Source: DASTGO01 sp035719045 (lineage in GTDB: Bacteria; Actinomycetota; Actinomycetes; Actinomycetales; Kineosporiaceae). From it: a stretch of 11,518 bases of DNA. Under the pieces are notes generated by a model, which was not told the origin of the DNA, ran no database searches, and saw only the letters and a program-made list of their open reading frames with translations. How positions within the stretch are numbered: position 1 is the first letter of the stretch; each line of letters starts with the position of its first letter. Positions 1 through 10,300 of the stretch are shown piece after piece. The stretch is from the NCBI GenBank assembly GCA_035719045.1, contig DASTGO010000547.1:1-11518 (forward strand). Reading direction: 5' to 3'. Both the position numbers and the translations under genes were made by a program.

Positions 1-147
1 CTCCGGCGCGACCTGCATGAACCCGGCCCCGGCCGCCAACCACAACCGCGCCAGATCCTCGATCTCGTCCTCATCCACCGCCGGCCACCCATCACCGGTC
101 AGCACATGGAACATCTCCGCCGCCCACGGCGGAACCTCAAGACCCAC
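1..147 (-). CDS. WXG100-like (CpnT-type N-terminal domain) protein, N-terminal 49 codons only
   Basis: The visible residues start VGLEVPPWAAEMF, continue through LTGDGWPAVDEDEIEDLA and end at the edge with FMQVAPE. This pattern (G-hydrophobic-E-hydrophobic-P near the start, then a W-P-x-x-D-E-D block about 20 residues in, leading into a helix) is typical of the WXG100-like N-terminal domain at the front of large actinobacterial secreted or polymorphic toxins related to mycobacterial CpnT. In that family the N-terminus is the export module and the C-terminus the toxin, but the rest lies outside the window, so the effector is unknown. GTG at 147 is chosen because the family pattern begins there. 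An in-frame TAA at 217-219 bounds the frame, and an alternative GTG lies at 195. A GGTGGTGGG run just upstream is only a weak ribosome-binding site. It is co-directional with the giant kinase, 452 bp away. Confidence 0.7.
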   Translation of the reverse strand, partial: MGLEVPPWAAEMFHVLTGDGWPAVDEDEIEDLARLWLAAGAGFMQVAPE

Positions 148-599
148 AACCCACCACCAACAACAGCCGGCCGACCCCCATCCCCGCGAAACCACCAGGC
201 AGGCCAGACCGGCCCCTTACCCGACCGGCCACCACCACAAGGCCACCGGTGTCTTAGATGGGCCGACACAGCCACCATCACGCGATATGGCCCCATCCAG
301 ACCTAAACGAGGGATAACCACCAAACATCACACTAGGACAACCCGTCAGTACAACGGCATATCAGACCAATCAGACACTCGGTCACATACCCCGCGCTTT
401 CTTGTCTCACCCAGGTTGACAGGCGCCCTTCCCGAAGTCCGCTCACCGCCACTACCCGAGACAGGAACCCCGTGCGGTATTCCCGCGCGCTGGGATCTGA
501 GCGGCGCCCCGGTCCCTGCCGCGACCGATGGGTCGTAGAGGCCTGCGCCAGGGCCTGCGCCAGGGCCTGCGCCAGGGCCAGTTCCCTCCGCTACTTGGC
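148..599. other. Intergenic region between kinase stop and WXG100-like start
   Basis: About 450 bp with no convincing gene. It holds a 12-bp tandem repeat just after the kinase stop (541-580) and a locally less GC-rich stretch around 300-380, where a promoter for the WXG100-like gene would be expected. A minus-strand TTGTCC (341-336) and TTATCC (317-312) with an 18-bp spacer are the best promoter-like boxes seen, but the match is poor. No long stem followed by a T run was found, so no intrinsic terminator is called. The spacing suggests the WXG100-like gene may have its own promoter, although read-through from the kinase cannot be excluded. Confidence 0.6.
541..580. repeat. 12-bp direct tandem repeat, 3.3 copies
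   Basis: Three identical copies of GCCTGCGCCAGG start at 541, 553 and 565, followed by a partial GCCA. Each unit contains CCTG-CGC-CAGG, a small self-complementary core, so the array could form several alternative short hairpins. It lies 20 bp past the kinase stop codon on the minus strand, outside any supported gene. The exact identity suggests slippage or recent expansion. A role in mRNA 3' end structure is possible but unproven. Confidence 0.9.
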
Positions 600-1374
600 T
601 CAGCCCTTCCACTCGTAGTCCCGCCTGGACCAACCAGGGCGGGTCGTGAAGCCACCTGAACTCCCGCTTCCCTGGTGCCGTCCGCTCTCCTCCCCGCGGT
701 TGCCTTCTCCGCTTCCTTCCCCTCCGCGTAATCCGATCGGTTCCCTCCATCTACTGGACCTGTGAGGAGACCGGCCGGGAGCGAGCATCCCCTCGAGTCT
801 CTTGAACCAGGACGTCTTCTGGGGCGTGCGGGTACGCTCTGTGCCTACTTCCGACCGGACCGAGGACCATTTCACGAGCGGGTTCTCTTTCCTGGTCCGG
901 GCCTCTTCTGCTTGGAGCGTCCGATTCGCGGTCGCGCCCAGGATCCGCTGTGATTGCGTGCGGTTCAGGCCTCGGTCGCGCTCTTGGGCGAGAGTGTCCA
1001 CCTCGGTCTGAAGTTGCCGTTCCTCTTCGGTCAGGACCGGTGCGGGCGTGACGCCGTGCCCGGTTTCGATGCCGCGAGGCTTCGGGCGGATCACATTGGT
1101 GGTGAACACGGGGCGAGTGTCCGCTCCGCTCGTTCCGGCCGCGTCCCCTACCGGCTTTGCCTTGGCCTTGTAGGAATACCACTCAGCTGACCGATGGGGC
1201 CGGACGACCTTGCCGGATTTACCGGCAGGGGCTGCGTCGGGTTCAGGCCGGTCCCAGCCGGAGAACATCTCCTCGGCTGCCGCCATCGGCGCCTGTTCGG
1301 TCGTCCAGGCCGAGACCTTCTCGTAGGCCGCATCGTAGGAGGACCGCCAACGCGAGCGACTAGCCGGCTCTCCG
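600..1374 (-). other. Charged C-terminal tail of the giant kinase with predicted coiled coil
   Basis: After the last helical repeat, residues about 3380-3636 change character. A Trp/Pro/Lys-rich linker is followed by a strongly charged helix from about residue 3493 (LTEEERQLQTEVDTLAQERD) that looks like a short coiled coil. Next comes a basic stretch rich in Arg, Ser, Thr and Lys, then a Gly/Ser/Glu-rich stretch likely to be disordered, ending in an aromatic-basic WSRRDYEWKG. The tail lacks the 39-residue repeat pattern. It could mediate oligomerisation, bind nucleic acid or membrane, or be a phosphorylation substrate; none of these can be decided here. Confidence 0.6.
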
Positions 1375-4300
1375 TCCAAGACGACCCGTGCCTGAGTGTC
1401 GGCGGCGTCGGTGAGCAGTCTCGCGGCACCCGCTTGATCGTCGGCAAGCATCATCTTGGCAACAGCGACCAGCGCCCAGGCCCGGGCTACGTTGTCGGAG
1501 ATTCTTCTGGCGATCGACTCGGCCTTCTCGGGGGCCGCCGCAGTCACCGCCCGCGCCATCTCCGACACCGGGTCCTCCTGAACACCGACCATGGACTGTG
1601 CTTCTGAGATCAGCCGCTCGGCCAGTCGGGTGTCCTGCTCGGCCGTGGCGCCCGCGACCTCCACCAGAGCCCAGGCCCGAGTCGTCTCGTCGGGCACAGT
1701 ACGTGCCAGCTCCGCAGCGGCCTCCGGCGAGTCAGCGGCCATCGTCCTCAGGTAGCTCCGGGCAACTCGATCTGCTTCCGCGTAGAGCGTGGTTGCCTGC
1801 GATGCACTCGTGGCGGCAGCAGCATCGCCGAGTTGTTCCAAGGCGTTCACTCGCGCCAATTCGTCGGGGATGTTCTTGGTCACGTCGACGGCCCGGTCAA
1901 GGTCGGTACCCGCCAACGTCAGGGCCACCTCGGTCAGCGCCCACGAACGGCCCGTCTCGTCATCGATCGCGGTGGCAATTCGTTCGGCCATGTCCGGATC
2001 CGTCGCGGCCACCATCCGTGCGGCAGCACCGACGGTTTCCCAGTTCCCCACAGCGGCATCGTCGGACCAGGAGGTCCTGCGCTTGGCCCGACCCGGCGTC
2101 CCTGCAACGGCTGACCCGCTCGCGTCCCGACGGACAGGCTCAGTGAGTGGCCTCGGCCACTGGGTGCCCATGACGTCTTCTCCCCGCGTAGCCTGCGCAA
2201 CCGCAGCCAAGGCGAACTCTCTCCCACCATCCTCAGGCAGGCCGCGAGCCACTCGCGCTGCCTCGGTCAGTAGCCGTGCGCCCCTGGCCTGGTTCGAAGC
2301 TGCAGCGATCTGTGACAGCACTGTCAGCGTCCACACCCGCGTAGACAGGTCACCGATCCCGCGGACGGATGTCTCCGCCTTGTCGAGCAACTGAGCCACT
2401 TGTCGGGGATCACCCGCCCCCGCCTGCCAGGCATCCCGCATCAGGGCCCATGTTGACGAAAACTCTTCGGAGCGCTCCACTGTCCGGGCCGCACCACGCT
2501 TGACCGTTTTCGCCCAAGCCAAGACCTTCGCCCGCTCATCCTCATTCGTGATATTGCGAGCGATCACTTCGCACTGTGTCGCCAGGCGTGACGCCTCACC
2601 CGGATGGGATTCCATCACCTCCTGCGCGAGCACCCCCAGCGATGCCGCCCTGATCCCCATGTGGGAGATCCCATGGATGATGCTCTCGGCTCTGGCCCTG
2701 TCGCTCGGCGCCGCCAACCTCGACACGCGGTACAGCTCCCTGCTCCGAGCACGCTCATCCTGGATACTGCGCGCGATTCGTTCCGCCTGGGTGAACAGCC
2801 TGGAGGCGTAGGCCGCATTGGTGGGCGCCACAGTCTTCGCGATCTGCGCCAAGGCTGACGTCCGCCACGACGGGGATTGGATGGTGCGCGCAATCTGCTC
2901 CGCCTTGGCCGGGTCGGTGGCCGCCAACGACTCCACCTGCTGATGCAGTGCCTTGACATCTTCATCGCTGGTCGGATCCCAGCGATCTTCATCAGTCTCA
3001 CGGATTGTGTCGACGAGGTTCGAGGCTGTCATCGCCCGCCCGACCATCCCCTGCATCCAGGTCCGCCTCGCCTCATCCCCGATCTTCCGGGCGGCCCCTT
3101 CGGCCTCTTTGAGCAGATGCGCGGCCAACTCCGGCTCGGTGTTCGTGATCTTCTCGACCAGTCCCAGCAACGCCGCCGTTCGGTGGGTCGGGTCCAGAAG
3201 GCTGTAGACGATGCTTTCCGCTCGGCCTGGATCGCTGCTCACCATCGACTGTGCCACGGTCGCCAGGGATCTCGCATGCGAACCACCGTTGACAATCTTC
3301 CGGGCCGTGCGCTCGGCTTCGGTCCACAACGACGCCGCCACCACTGGATCGCTCGGCGCGGCCGCCTCGGCCACCTGGGTCAGGGCCAACGCCCGCTGCT
3401 CCGCATCCGGGAGGTCCCGTACGAGGTCTGCCGCCTCGCCCGGAGCGGTGGCTGCCAGCGACCGCGCTCGTGCCATGGTCACCTGTGGATCCGCCGACTC
3501 ACCCCGCCTGCGGGGTTCCCGGCCTGCGGCTCCCTGGTCAGCCCCCGCCGACGCCCCCTGCTCCGCCCCAGGTCGTCGACCCGAACTCGACCCCGACGGG
3601 GCGGGTATCCCGGTCGCAGCAGCAGCCGGCCTGCCGCTCTCGGATCGGGGCCTGGCCGACGAGGCTGGTGCCCGGCCGGCGTCAGCGGTCCTCGTGGGCC
3701 GGTCCTTCAGGGCGTCGGTGAGCAACTCAGCGGCCCGGGACGGGGCAGACCCCGCCAGTGCCTTGGCCATCTCCACCTGCGTCCATGCCCTCGAGGTCGC
3801 GTCGGCGATACTCCGAACGAAACGCGCCGTGCCGACCGGGTCGGTAGCCGCCGCGGCACGAACCGTCTGCGAGAGCGGGGTGTCCTCGATCCCGGCAACG
3901 GTCCGCGCCTCATCGATCAAGGCAACGGTGCGAGCCCTGTCCGTGGTGGCGACCGCGGCCGCGACCGCCACCAGCGCCCATGCCTTCGACACCGGTGAAT
4001 CGGGGATAGTCCTGGCAACGGTGGTGGCCCGCTCGGGATCGCTGGCCGCTGCCGTCACGACAACTGCGACAACGGGATCCGTACCCGTGGGCTCGATCCG
4101 TTCGGCATCGGCGATCAGTTGCACCGCTTCCTCGGGATGGGTGACCGCCATGGTCGTCCCGAGCGCCCTCAACGTCCACGCCTGCGATGCCTTGTCCGAC
4201 ACCGCCCTCGCTGAGTATTCCGCTTCCTCGAACAGATCCCAGGCCCTCTCGGGGTCAGCGGCCACAAGCGCCTGCGCGACCGATGCCAGCGCCATCGCCC

Positions 4301-7300
4301 GCGCCGAATCCGGTCGGATCTCCCGCGCGATGCTCTCCGCCCGGGCTGCGTCAGTCGACGCCATCGTCGCTACCGCCGACACCAGCGCCCACGCCCGCTC
4401 CGTGTCATCCGCAACACTCCGGGCGACCTTCTCCGCATCGCTCGGGTTGGTGACAGCAGTCGGCCAGACGAACCCCGGCGCATCCGCCTGTGAGCGTTGC
4501 CCGGTGCCGTCCCGCGGCGGAGTCGCATGCCCCACGCTCGGCGTCGCCACACCCGACGGAACAGACCCCCTCACTCCCACGCTCGGCGTCGCCGCACCCG
4601 ACGGAACAGACCCCCTCACTCCCACGCTCGGCGTCGCCGCACCCGACGGAACAGACCCCCTCACTCCCACGCTCGGCGTCGCCACGGCCTTCCCCCGGTC
4701 AGCGGATCGGGGGAAGGCCGGCAACTCTGTTCCGGTGTCAACGAGGGTATTCGCGTAGGCGAGCAGTCGCCGTGCCCGAGCGGGGTCGGCGGCCGTGACC
4801 GTCCCAGCGATCGTCAGCAGCGCGTAGCCCTTCCATGCCGTGTCGACGATGGCGTTGGCGAGTGCCTCTGCCCGGGCCGGGTCGGTGGCAGCCGTTCTGC
4901 CGACTTCGACCGCGACGACCCCCCAGTTCTGACTGCGTCGCTGCGACGAGACCTGGCTCTGCCTGCCATCGTCCACATGACCGCTGCGGACGTCAGAGGC
5001 CCCTTCCACGGGCACAGCCCTCGCTTCGGCGAGGACGGCGTCGGTCAGCACCTGGGATGCTCTGGCGGGGTCGAGCACAGCCATCGTCTGCGCGACCGCA
5101 GCCAAGAGATCGGCCTTGCTCTGCTGATCGGAGACCAACGAAGCGCCCTGCTGAGCTTCTGACAGCAACTGCCCACCCCGGACCTGGTCCGTCGCCGCCA
5201 CCGTTCGGGCCAACTCGGTCAAGCACCATGCCCTCGAGGCGTGGTCACCAATGTTCAGCGCAATGGTTGTGGCTTTGCCGTAGAGCGCATCGGCACGATG
5301 GGGATTACTCGCTTCGAGCGCCAGCCCGAGTTCCATGTACGCCTGGGCCTTCGACGGCCCGTCAGAGACGCTGGCGGAAATGCGTTCCGCTTCTGTCAGG
5401 AGCCGCATCGAGCGGTCCGGATCAATCCCTTCCATGGCCTGTGCGACCGCGGAAAGAGCCCGAGCCTTCGACAACCGGTTCCCGATGACGGACGAGACCC
5501 GGGCAGCCTCGGACACCATTTGACTGGCCCGAGGCTGGTTGAGTGCCGTCATCACGTGCGCAATGCCGGCCAAGGTCCACGCCTTCGAGGGGCCGTCCGG
5601 CAACGTCGCCGCGATGTCGGACGCCTGGGAGACCAGCCCGCTGGCGCGACGCGCGTTCGAGCGAGCCATTGTCCGCGCTATCACCGTCAGCGTTCGCGCC
5701 TGGCCTGTCCTGTTGCTGATGTCGGTCGCGGCCTGACCGGCTTCGGCCAGCATCCGGCGGGCCCCGTTGGGATCGCTGGACATCAGCGTGGCCGCCATCT
5801 CCGTCAGAGTCCATGCCCGTGCCATCGGGTCGCTGATTGCTGCAGCGAGGCTGCGGGCCTCTGCAATTCGTTCCGCGGCCTGCTCCCGATCGGCGGAGGT
5901 GCCCATCGAAGCCACCACCGCCAGCCCCCGCGCCTTGGCCGTCTTCTCAGAGATCCCGTCGACGATGTCCTCTCGGTCCGTCTGAGTCGTCGTCACGCGC
6001 GACACCTCCACCGACGCCTTCGAGACCTCGGCTTCCTCAGCGATGCTCCCCCAGCCCTGGACGGACCGCTCCCACCAGGGCACTTCCGCTTCCTCGAGCA
6101 CGGACATCCCCACCCGCACCGTTCTCGCGTAGCAGGGGGCGTCACCGTCGCGACCGCCAACATCCCGGCCCTGTCCGCTGCGCCTGTGCGACGTCGCCCG
6201 GGAGCCCCGATCGGTGACGGCCCCCTCGGAACGGCCAGCAGCGGCGCCGCCCCCCGCAGCCAAGGCTTCCTTGCCGACGGTGACAGCCTCCGCGAGGAGT
6301 TCCCTGGCACGGCCCAGGTCATCCTCCGCCACCGTCCGGGCGATCATGGCCAGCAGCGCCCCCCTCGCCGCCGGCTCATCGACGGACCGGGCAGTGTGCT
6401 CCGCCTCGGAAAGCGCCTGATTGGCAAGGCCCGGACTGGTGGCCGCCAGGCTGCGGGCCAACTCGGTCAGGGCGCCCACTTTGGCGGTCGGCTCGGCGAT
6501 ACTCCACATCATGTCGGCGGCTTGGTCGTACAGCGTTCGTGCACGGGCCGGATCCACCGTCCGCATTGCCTGAGCAACCGTGGTCAGTGCCTGCGCCTTG
6601 GACCGCCCCACCGGCAGGCTCGCAGCAATCTTGGCGGCCTCATCCCGAAGCGCAGCGGCACGGCTGGCCTCCCTGAGCGACATCACCATGGACACCCCTG
6701 CCAGCGCCCGAGCCTTCGAGGAGCCGTACGGCAGCGTGGAAGCGACGCGCGCAGCCTCCGACAGCAGCGCGGTGACCTGATTCTGGTGGGTGCCCGTATC
6801 CGTCCCCATCGTCGCCGCGATCCCTGCCAGGGTCCACACCTTCGACGGCCCGGACGGCAGGCGGGACGCCAGTCGCGATGCCTCCGCCAGAAGTTGCCCT
6901 GACCGACGCGGGTTCGTGGCCCTCAAAGCCGTCGCGATGACACTCAACGTGCGCGCCCTCGCGGTCCCATCACTGATGTTGCCGGCGGCATTCTCCGCCG
7001 CTGCCAGCAACCTCGCAGAACGCCTGACATCCGTCATCCCGGAAGCAATCACTGTCAGGGCGTGTGCCTTGGCCGCTGCGGCGCTGATGTCAGCCGCGGC
7101 AGTCTCGGCCTCACCGAGCAGATCGCTCGCCCGCCGGGAATCGGTCACCGTCATCGCCGTCGCGACCGCGGCCAGCGCGCGAACCTTCGCCGTCGACGCC
7201 GGAATCGCGCGCGCCAGGCCTGCTGCCTGGTCCGGGTCGGAAGCCGCCACGGATCTCGCCACCTCCAACGATGCCAGGGCGGACTGATCCTCGTCTGCGA

Positions 7301-10300
7301 AGCCTCCCCAAGCCTGTTCCTCCGGCGTCCACCACGTCCCCTCGGTCTCCGACTGCGCCTCCTGTGCGTCCCAGCGGCCCCCGACCCAACCACCCCCCTC
7401 CACCGATGCCGTCGTCCGGGTCTCCACAGCCTCCGCGAGCAACTGCGTCGCACGGCCGGCGTCGGACGAGACGCTCGCCTGCGCCACCACCGCCAGCAGG
7501 TCCGCCTTGGTCCACAGGTCACCGATCCCAGCGGCACCGTTCACCGCCTCAGACAACGCCAGCGCGCTCAACTCCGGGTTGACGCCCGCCACGACACCCG
7601 CCACCTCGCTCAGGACCCGAACCTTGGTGGGCACGTCCTCGATCTCGAACGCGATGTCTGCAGCCCGCTGATACAGGGTCTCCGCGCTCCCGCTGTCGAC
7701 GTCCTGAACCGCCTCGGCGATCGACGCCAGCGTGTACACCTTCGACACCCCGTCGGGCAGCCCCCTGGCGATACGTGTCGCCTCGTCCCGCAAGGTGCTT
7801 GCGCGGCGGGCGTCGGCGTTCGACATCACCTGTGCCACCGCTGCCAACGTTTGTGCCCTCGCCGCACCGGTCGGCAGGCCGGAGGCGATACTGACCGCCT
7901 TCGACAGCAACTGGCCGACTCGGATCCGGTTGGCAAATGTGCTGGGTGCCGTCATCGCGATCGTGGCAGCAATCCCGGTCACCGTCAGCGCCTTGGAGAC
8001 CCCGGACGGCAGGTCCGAGGCGATACTGACCGCCTGGGCCAACAGATCCTCGACCCGACCTGCCCTGTTGACCGGCATCGTGGCGGCAATCGCGGTCAAC
8101 GTACGCGCCTTGGCATTCGCATCGACGATGCTGCCCGCGACCTCCTCAGCCTGGCCGAGCAACCGAATGGACCGGCGGCTGTCAGTGATCGTCCCTGCGA
8201 CCGCCGTCAGGCTCCACGCCTTCGCGGTGGGGTCAGTGATGCCCATGGCGGCGGTCTCCGCCTGCCCCACCAACACCCCGGCCTGCTCCGGGTCTGTCAC
8301 CATCATCGTCGCCGCAACCGACGCCAGCGCTCGAGCCCGGGCGGATGGCTCCGCTATCGTCCCGGCGAACTGAACGGCGCTCTCGGGCCGGGTTGCTGCC
8401 GTCCACCGGGCGACCTCCACCGACGCCCGCGAGATCTCGCTCTCCCCGGCGATCGCCCCCCAGTCCTGCCTGCTGCGGTCCCACCACGAGAGCTCACTGC
8501 GTTGCTGCCGCTCCTCCAGCGCCGTCTCCTGCGCCAGTTTCCCGGACCCGGTCGGCCCCTGGCCATCCACGCCGCGATCCGGTCGAGGCACCTCCGGCTC
8601 GGGCTGCCGCTGGGAACGGCCCGACGCCGACGACGACGGCCCGGTACGCCCCGGCGGACGAAGCGATGGCGGGTCCGCTCTCACAGACGACGCCAGGTCG
8701 CTGTGCGTCACATGGGTCACCGGCTCAGACGACTCGCGCCCGGGCACGGAAACCGTTCTCCGGATGGTCACGGCCTCGCTCAGTAGTCCCCTGGCGCGAG
8801 CTGGGTCCGAAACCGCCACGGTCCGCGCCATCGCAGCCTGGAGGTCAGCCCTGACCAGCGGATCACCGACCTTGGGGAGAGTCTCCTCCGCCTCGAGCAG
8901 CGCCTCATCCGCCAGACGAAAGCCGCTCGCCGCTAGGCTTGCGGCCAATTCGGTCAACATGCCGACCTTCGCCGCCGGATCCCTGCTGCCCCAGGCGATA
9001 TCCGTAACCTCTTCATACAACGCCTGCGCGCCGGTCGGATCGATCCGCAGGGTCGCCTCGGCGATCCCTGTCAGCACCCGCGCCCTCGACGACTCATCAG
9101 ACAGATCCGCGGCGATCTCACTCGCCTCAGTCAGCAACTTGTTCGTCAGCCCTGGATCGGCCTCGCCCAGCGCCTGCGCCACCGCAGTCAAGGTCACTGC
9201 CTTGGACACCGGATCAGTGACCGCCGCCGCCAGATCAGCAGCCTCGAACAACAACCCCTGAGCCCTGCCACGGGTATCGGCGCTGTCCGCCATAGTCTTC
9301 GTCACCGTGGCCGCGATCCCGGTCAACGTCAACGCCTTCGACTGCCCGTCCGACAACCTCGCAGCACGAGACTCCGCCCGTGCCAGCATCCGACCAGCCC
9401 GGGTCGGATCGCTCTGTGACATGACGTCCGCGATCATCGTCGACGTACGCGCCCTCGCGGTCCGATCGCTGATCTCAGCAGCCGCCGTCTTCGCCTCAGC
9501 CAGCAACCGGGCCGCAACCCTGGCCTTCGACACGGGCACCGTCGCCGCGACCGCAGCGAGTGTCCACGCCTTCGCGGTCGGCTCCGTCATGCTCAACGCG
9601 GCGGCCTCGGCGTCATCCAACAACTCTTTCGCACGCCTCGCATCGGTCGCCCACAATGTCTCCGCGACCGACGCCAACGCCCGGGACCTCGCCGACGGCC
9701 TACTGATCGAGTCCGCGATCTCCGCAGCCACTTCCACAGAGGTCCCGGACAACCACCCAGCCACCTCCACCGATGCCCGGTCAACCTCACTCTCTCCGTT
9801 GACCGCCCCCCAATCCTGACGGCTGCGATCCCACCAACGCGGCCCAGCCCACCCCCGCCCAAGCCGACTCGCCCCTCCCGCAATCTGGTTCAACCACGAG
9901 GAGTTCATGCCCGAGGAGTCCCTGTCCCCGGGCATGGCCGGCTCCGACGCCGGCAGTTGGTTCTGCGGTGTTGAGGTCGACCCCCCGGCGACCTTCTTCT
10001 CTACGACAGCACTCCGGTGCTGGACGCTGTGGTCGTGTGATGCCACACGCTGTTCCTGCGCCCGCTGTGGGTGTCCTGATCTTGCCGCCACGCCCCTGGC
10101 ACCTGCCGACGCACGCGGAGCAGGCTGGGCCCGTGTCACTGACGACATGTCGTAGGCATCGGCCGCGTCCTCGCCGAGCCCGGCGGCGTCCTGCCGGCTC
10201 GACTGGCCGTTGTCCGGCCGATACACCTGGGCACTGCGCGTCGGGGTGGGTTGCGTCGTGCGTGGGGCGTGCGCGCCTTGGCCGAACTGGCGTAGGACGG

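Noticed and set aside
312..341. Promoter-like boxes TTGTCC and TTATCC on the minus strand ahead of the WXG100-like gene
   Set aside because: Only a partial match to a sigma-70-type promoter; the -10 box lacks the usual TAnnnT form, so it is not called as a feature.
17..538. Plus-strand open frame of 173 codons across the left edge and the intergenic region
   Set aside because: It overlaps the WXG100-like start antisense, and its translation is Pro/Arg/His/Ser-rich and unstructured, with no supporting ribosome-binding site.
346..750. Minus-strand open frame of 134 codons overlapping the kinase C-terminus and containing Gly-Ala-Gly-Pro repeats
   Set aside because: Out of frame with the kinase, Arg/Gly-rich, with no clear ribosome-binding site; the repeats simply translate the 12-bp DNA repeat. 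An alternative frameshifted C-terminus is possible but has no slippery site that I could see.
2877..3998. Plus-strand open frame of 373 codons
   Set aside because: Antisense to segments A and B, Arg/Gly/Pro-rich, with no motif.
4531..4685. CRISPR-like direct repeats
   Set aside because: The 45-bp units are contiguous with no unique spacers and lie in frame within a coding sequence, so they are a minisatellite.
4685..4720. Intrinsic terminator
   Set aside because: The hairpin is strong, but no T run follows it on either strand and it lies in the middle of an open frame.
3211..4758. Plus-strand open frame of 515 codons
   Set aside because: Antisense to segment A and the tandem repeat; Ala/Ser/Thr-rich shadow. 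The minus-strand frame is continuous and carries clear domains.
5241..6902. Plus-strand open frame of 553 codons
   Set aside because: It lies wholly antisense to modules 3 and 4 of the giant kinase. The translation is a low-complexity Arg/His/Gly/Pro-rich shadow with no domain, as expected opposite GC-rich repeats.
7062..8786. Plus-strand open frame of 574 codons
   Set aside because: Antisense to modules 2 and 3; the Arg/His/Leu-rich translation shows periodic echoes of the 117-bp repeat and no recognisable protein.
1375..9836. Standard TPR array
   Set aside because: Unit lengths of 39 and about 32 residues, and the absence of the TPR W/G/Y/A/P positions, do not fit; kept as an unnamed helical-hairpin repeat.
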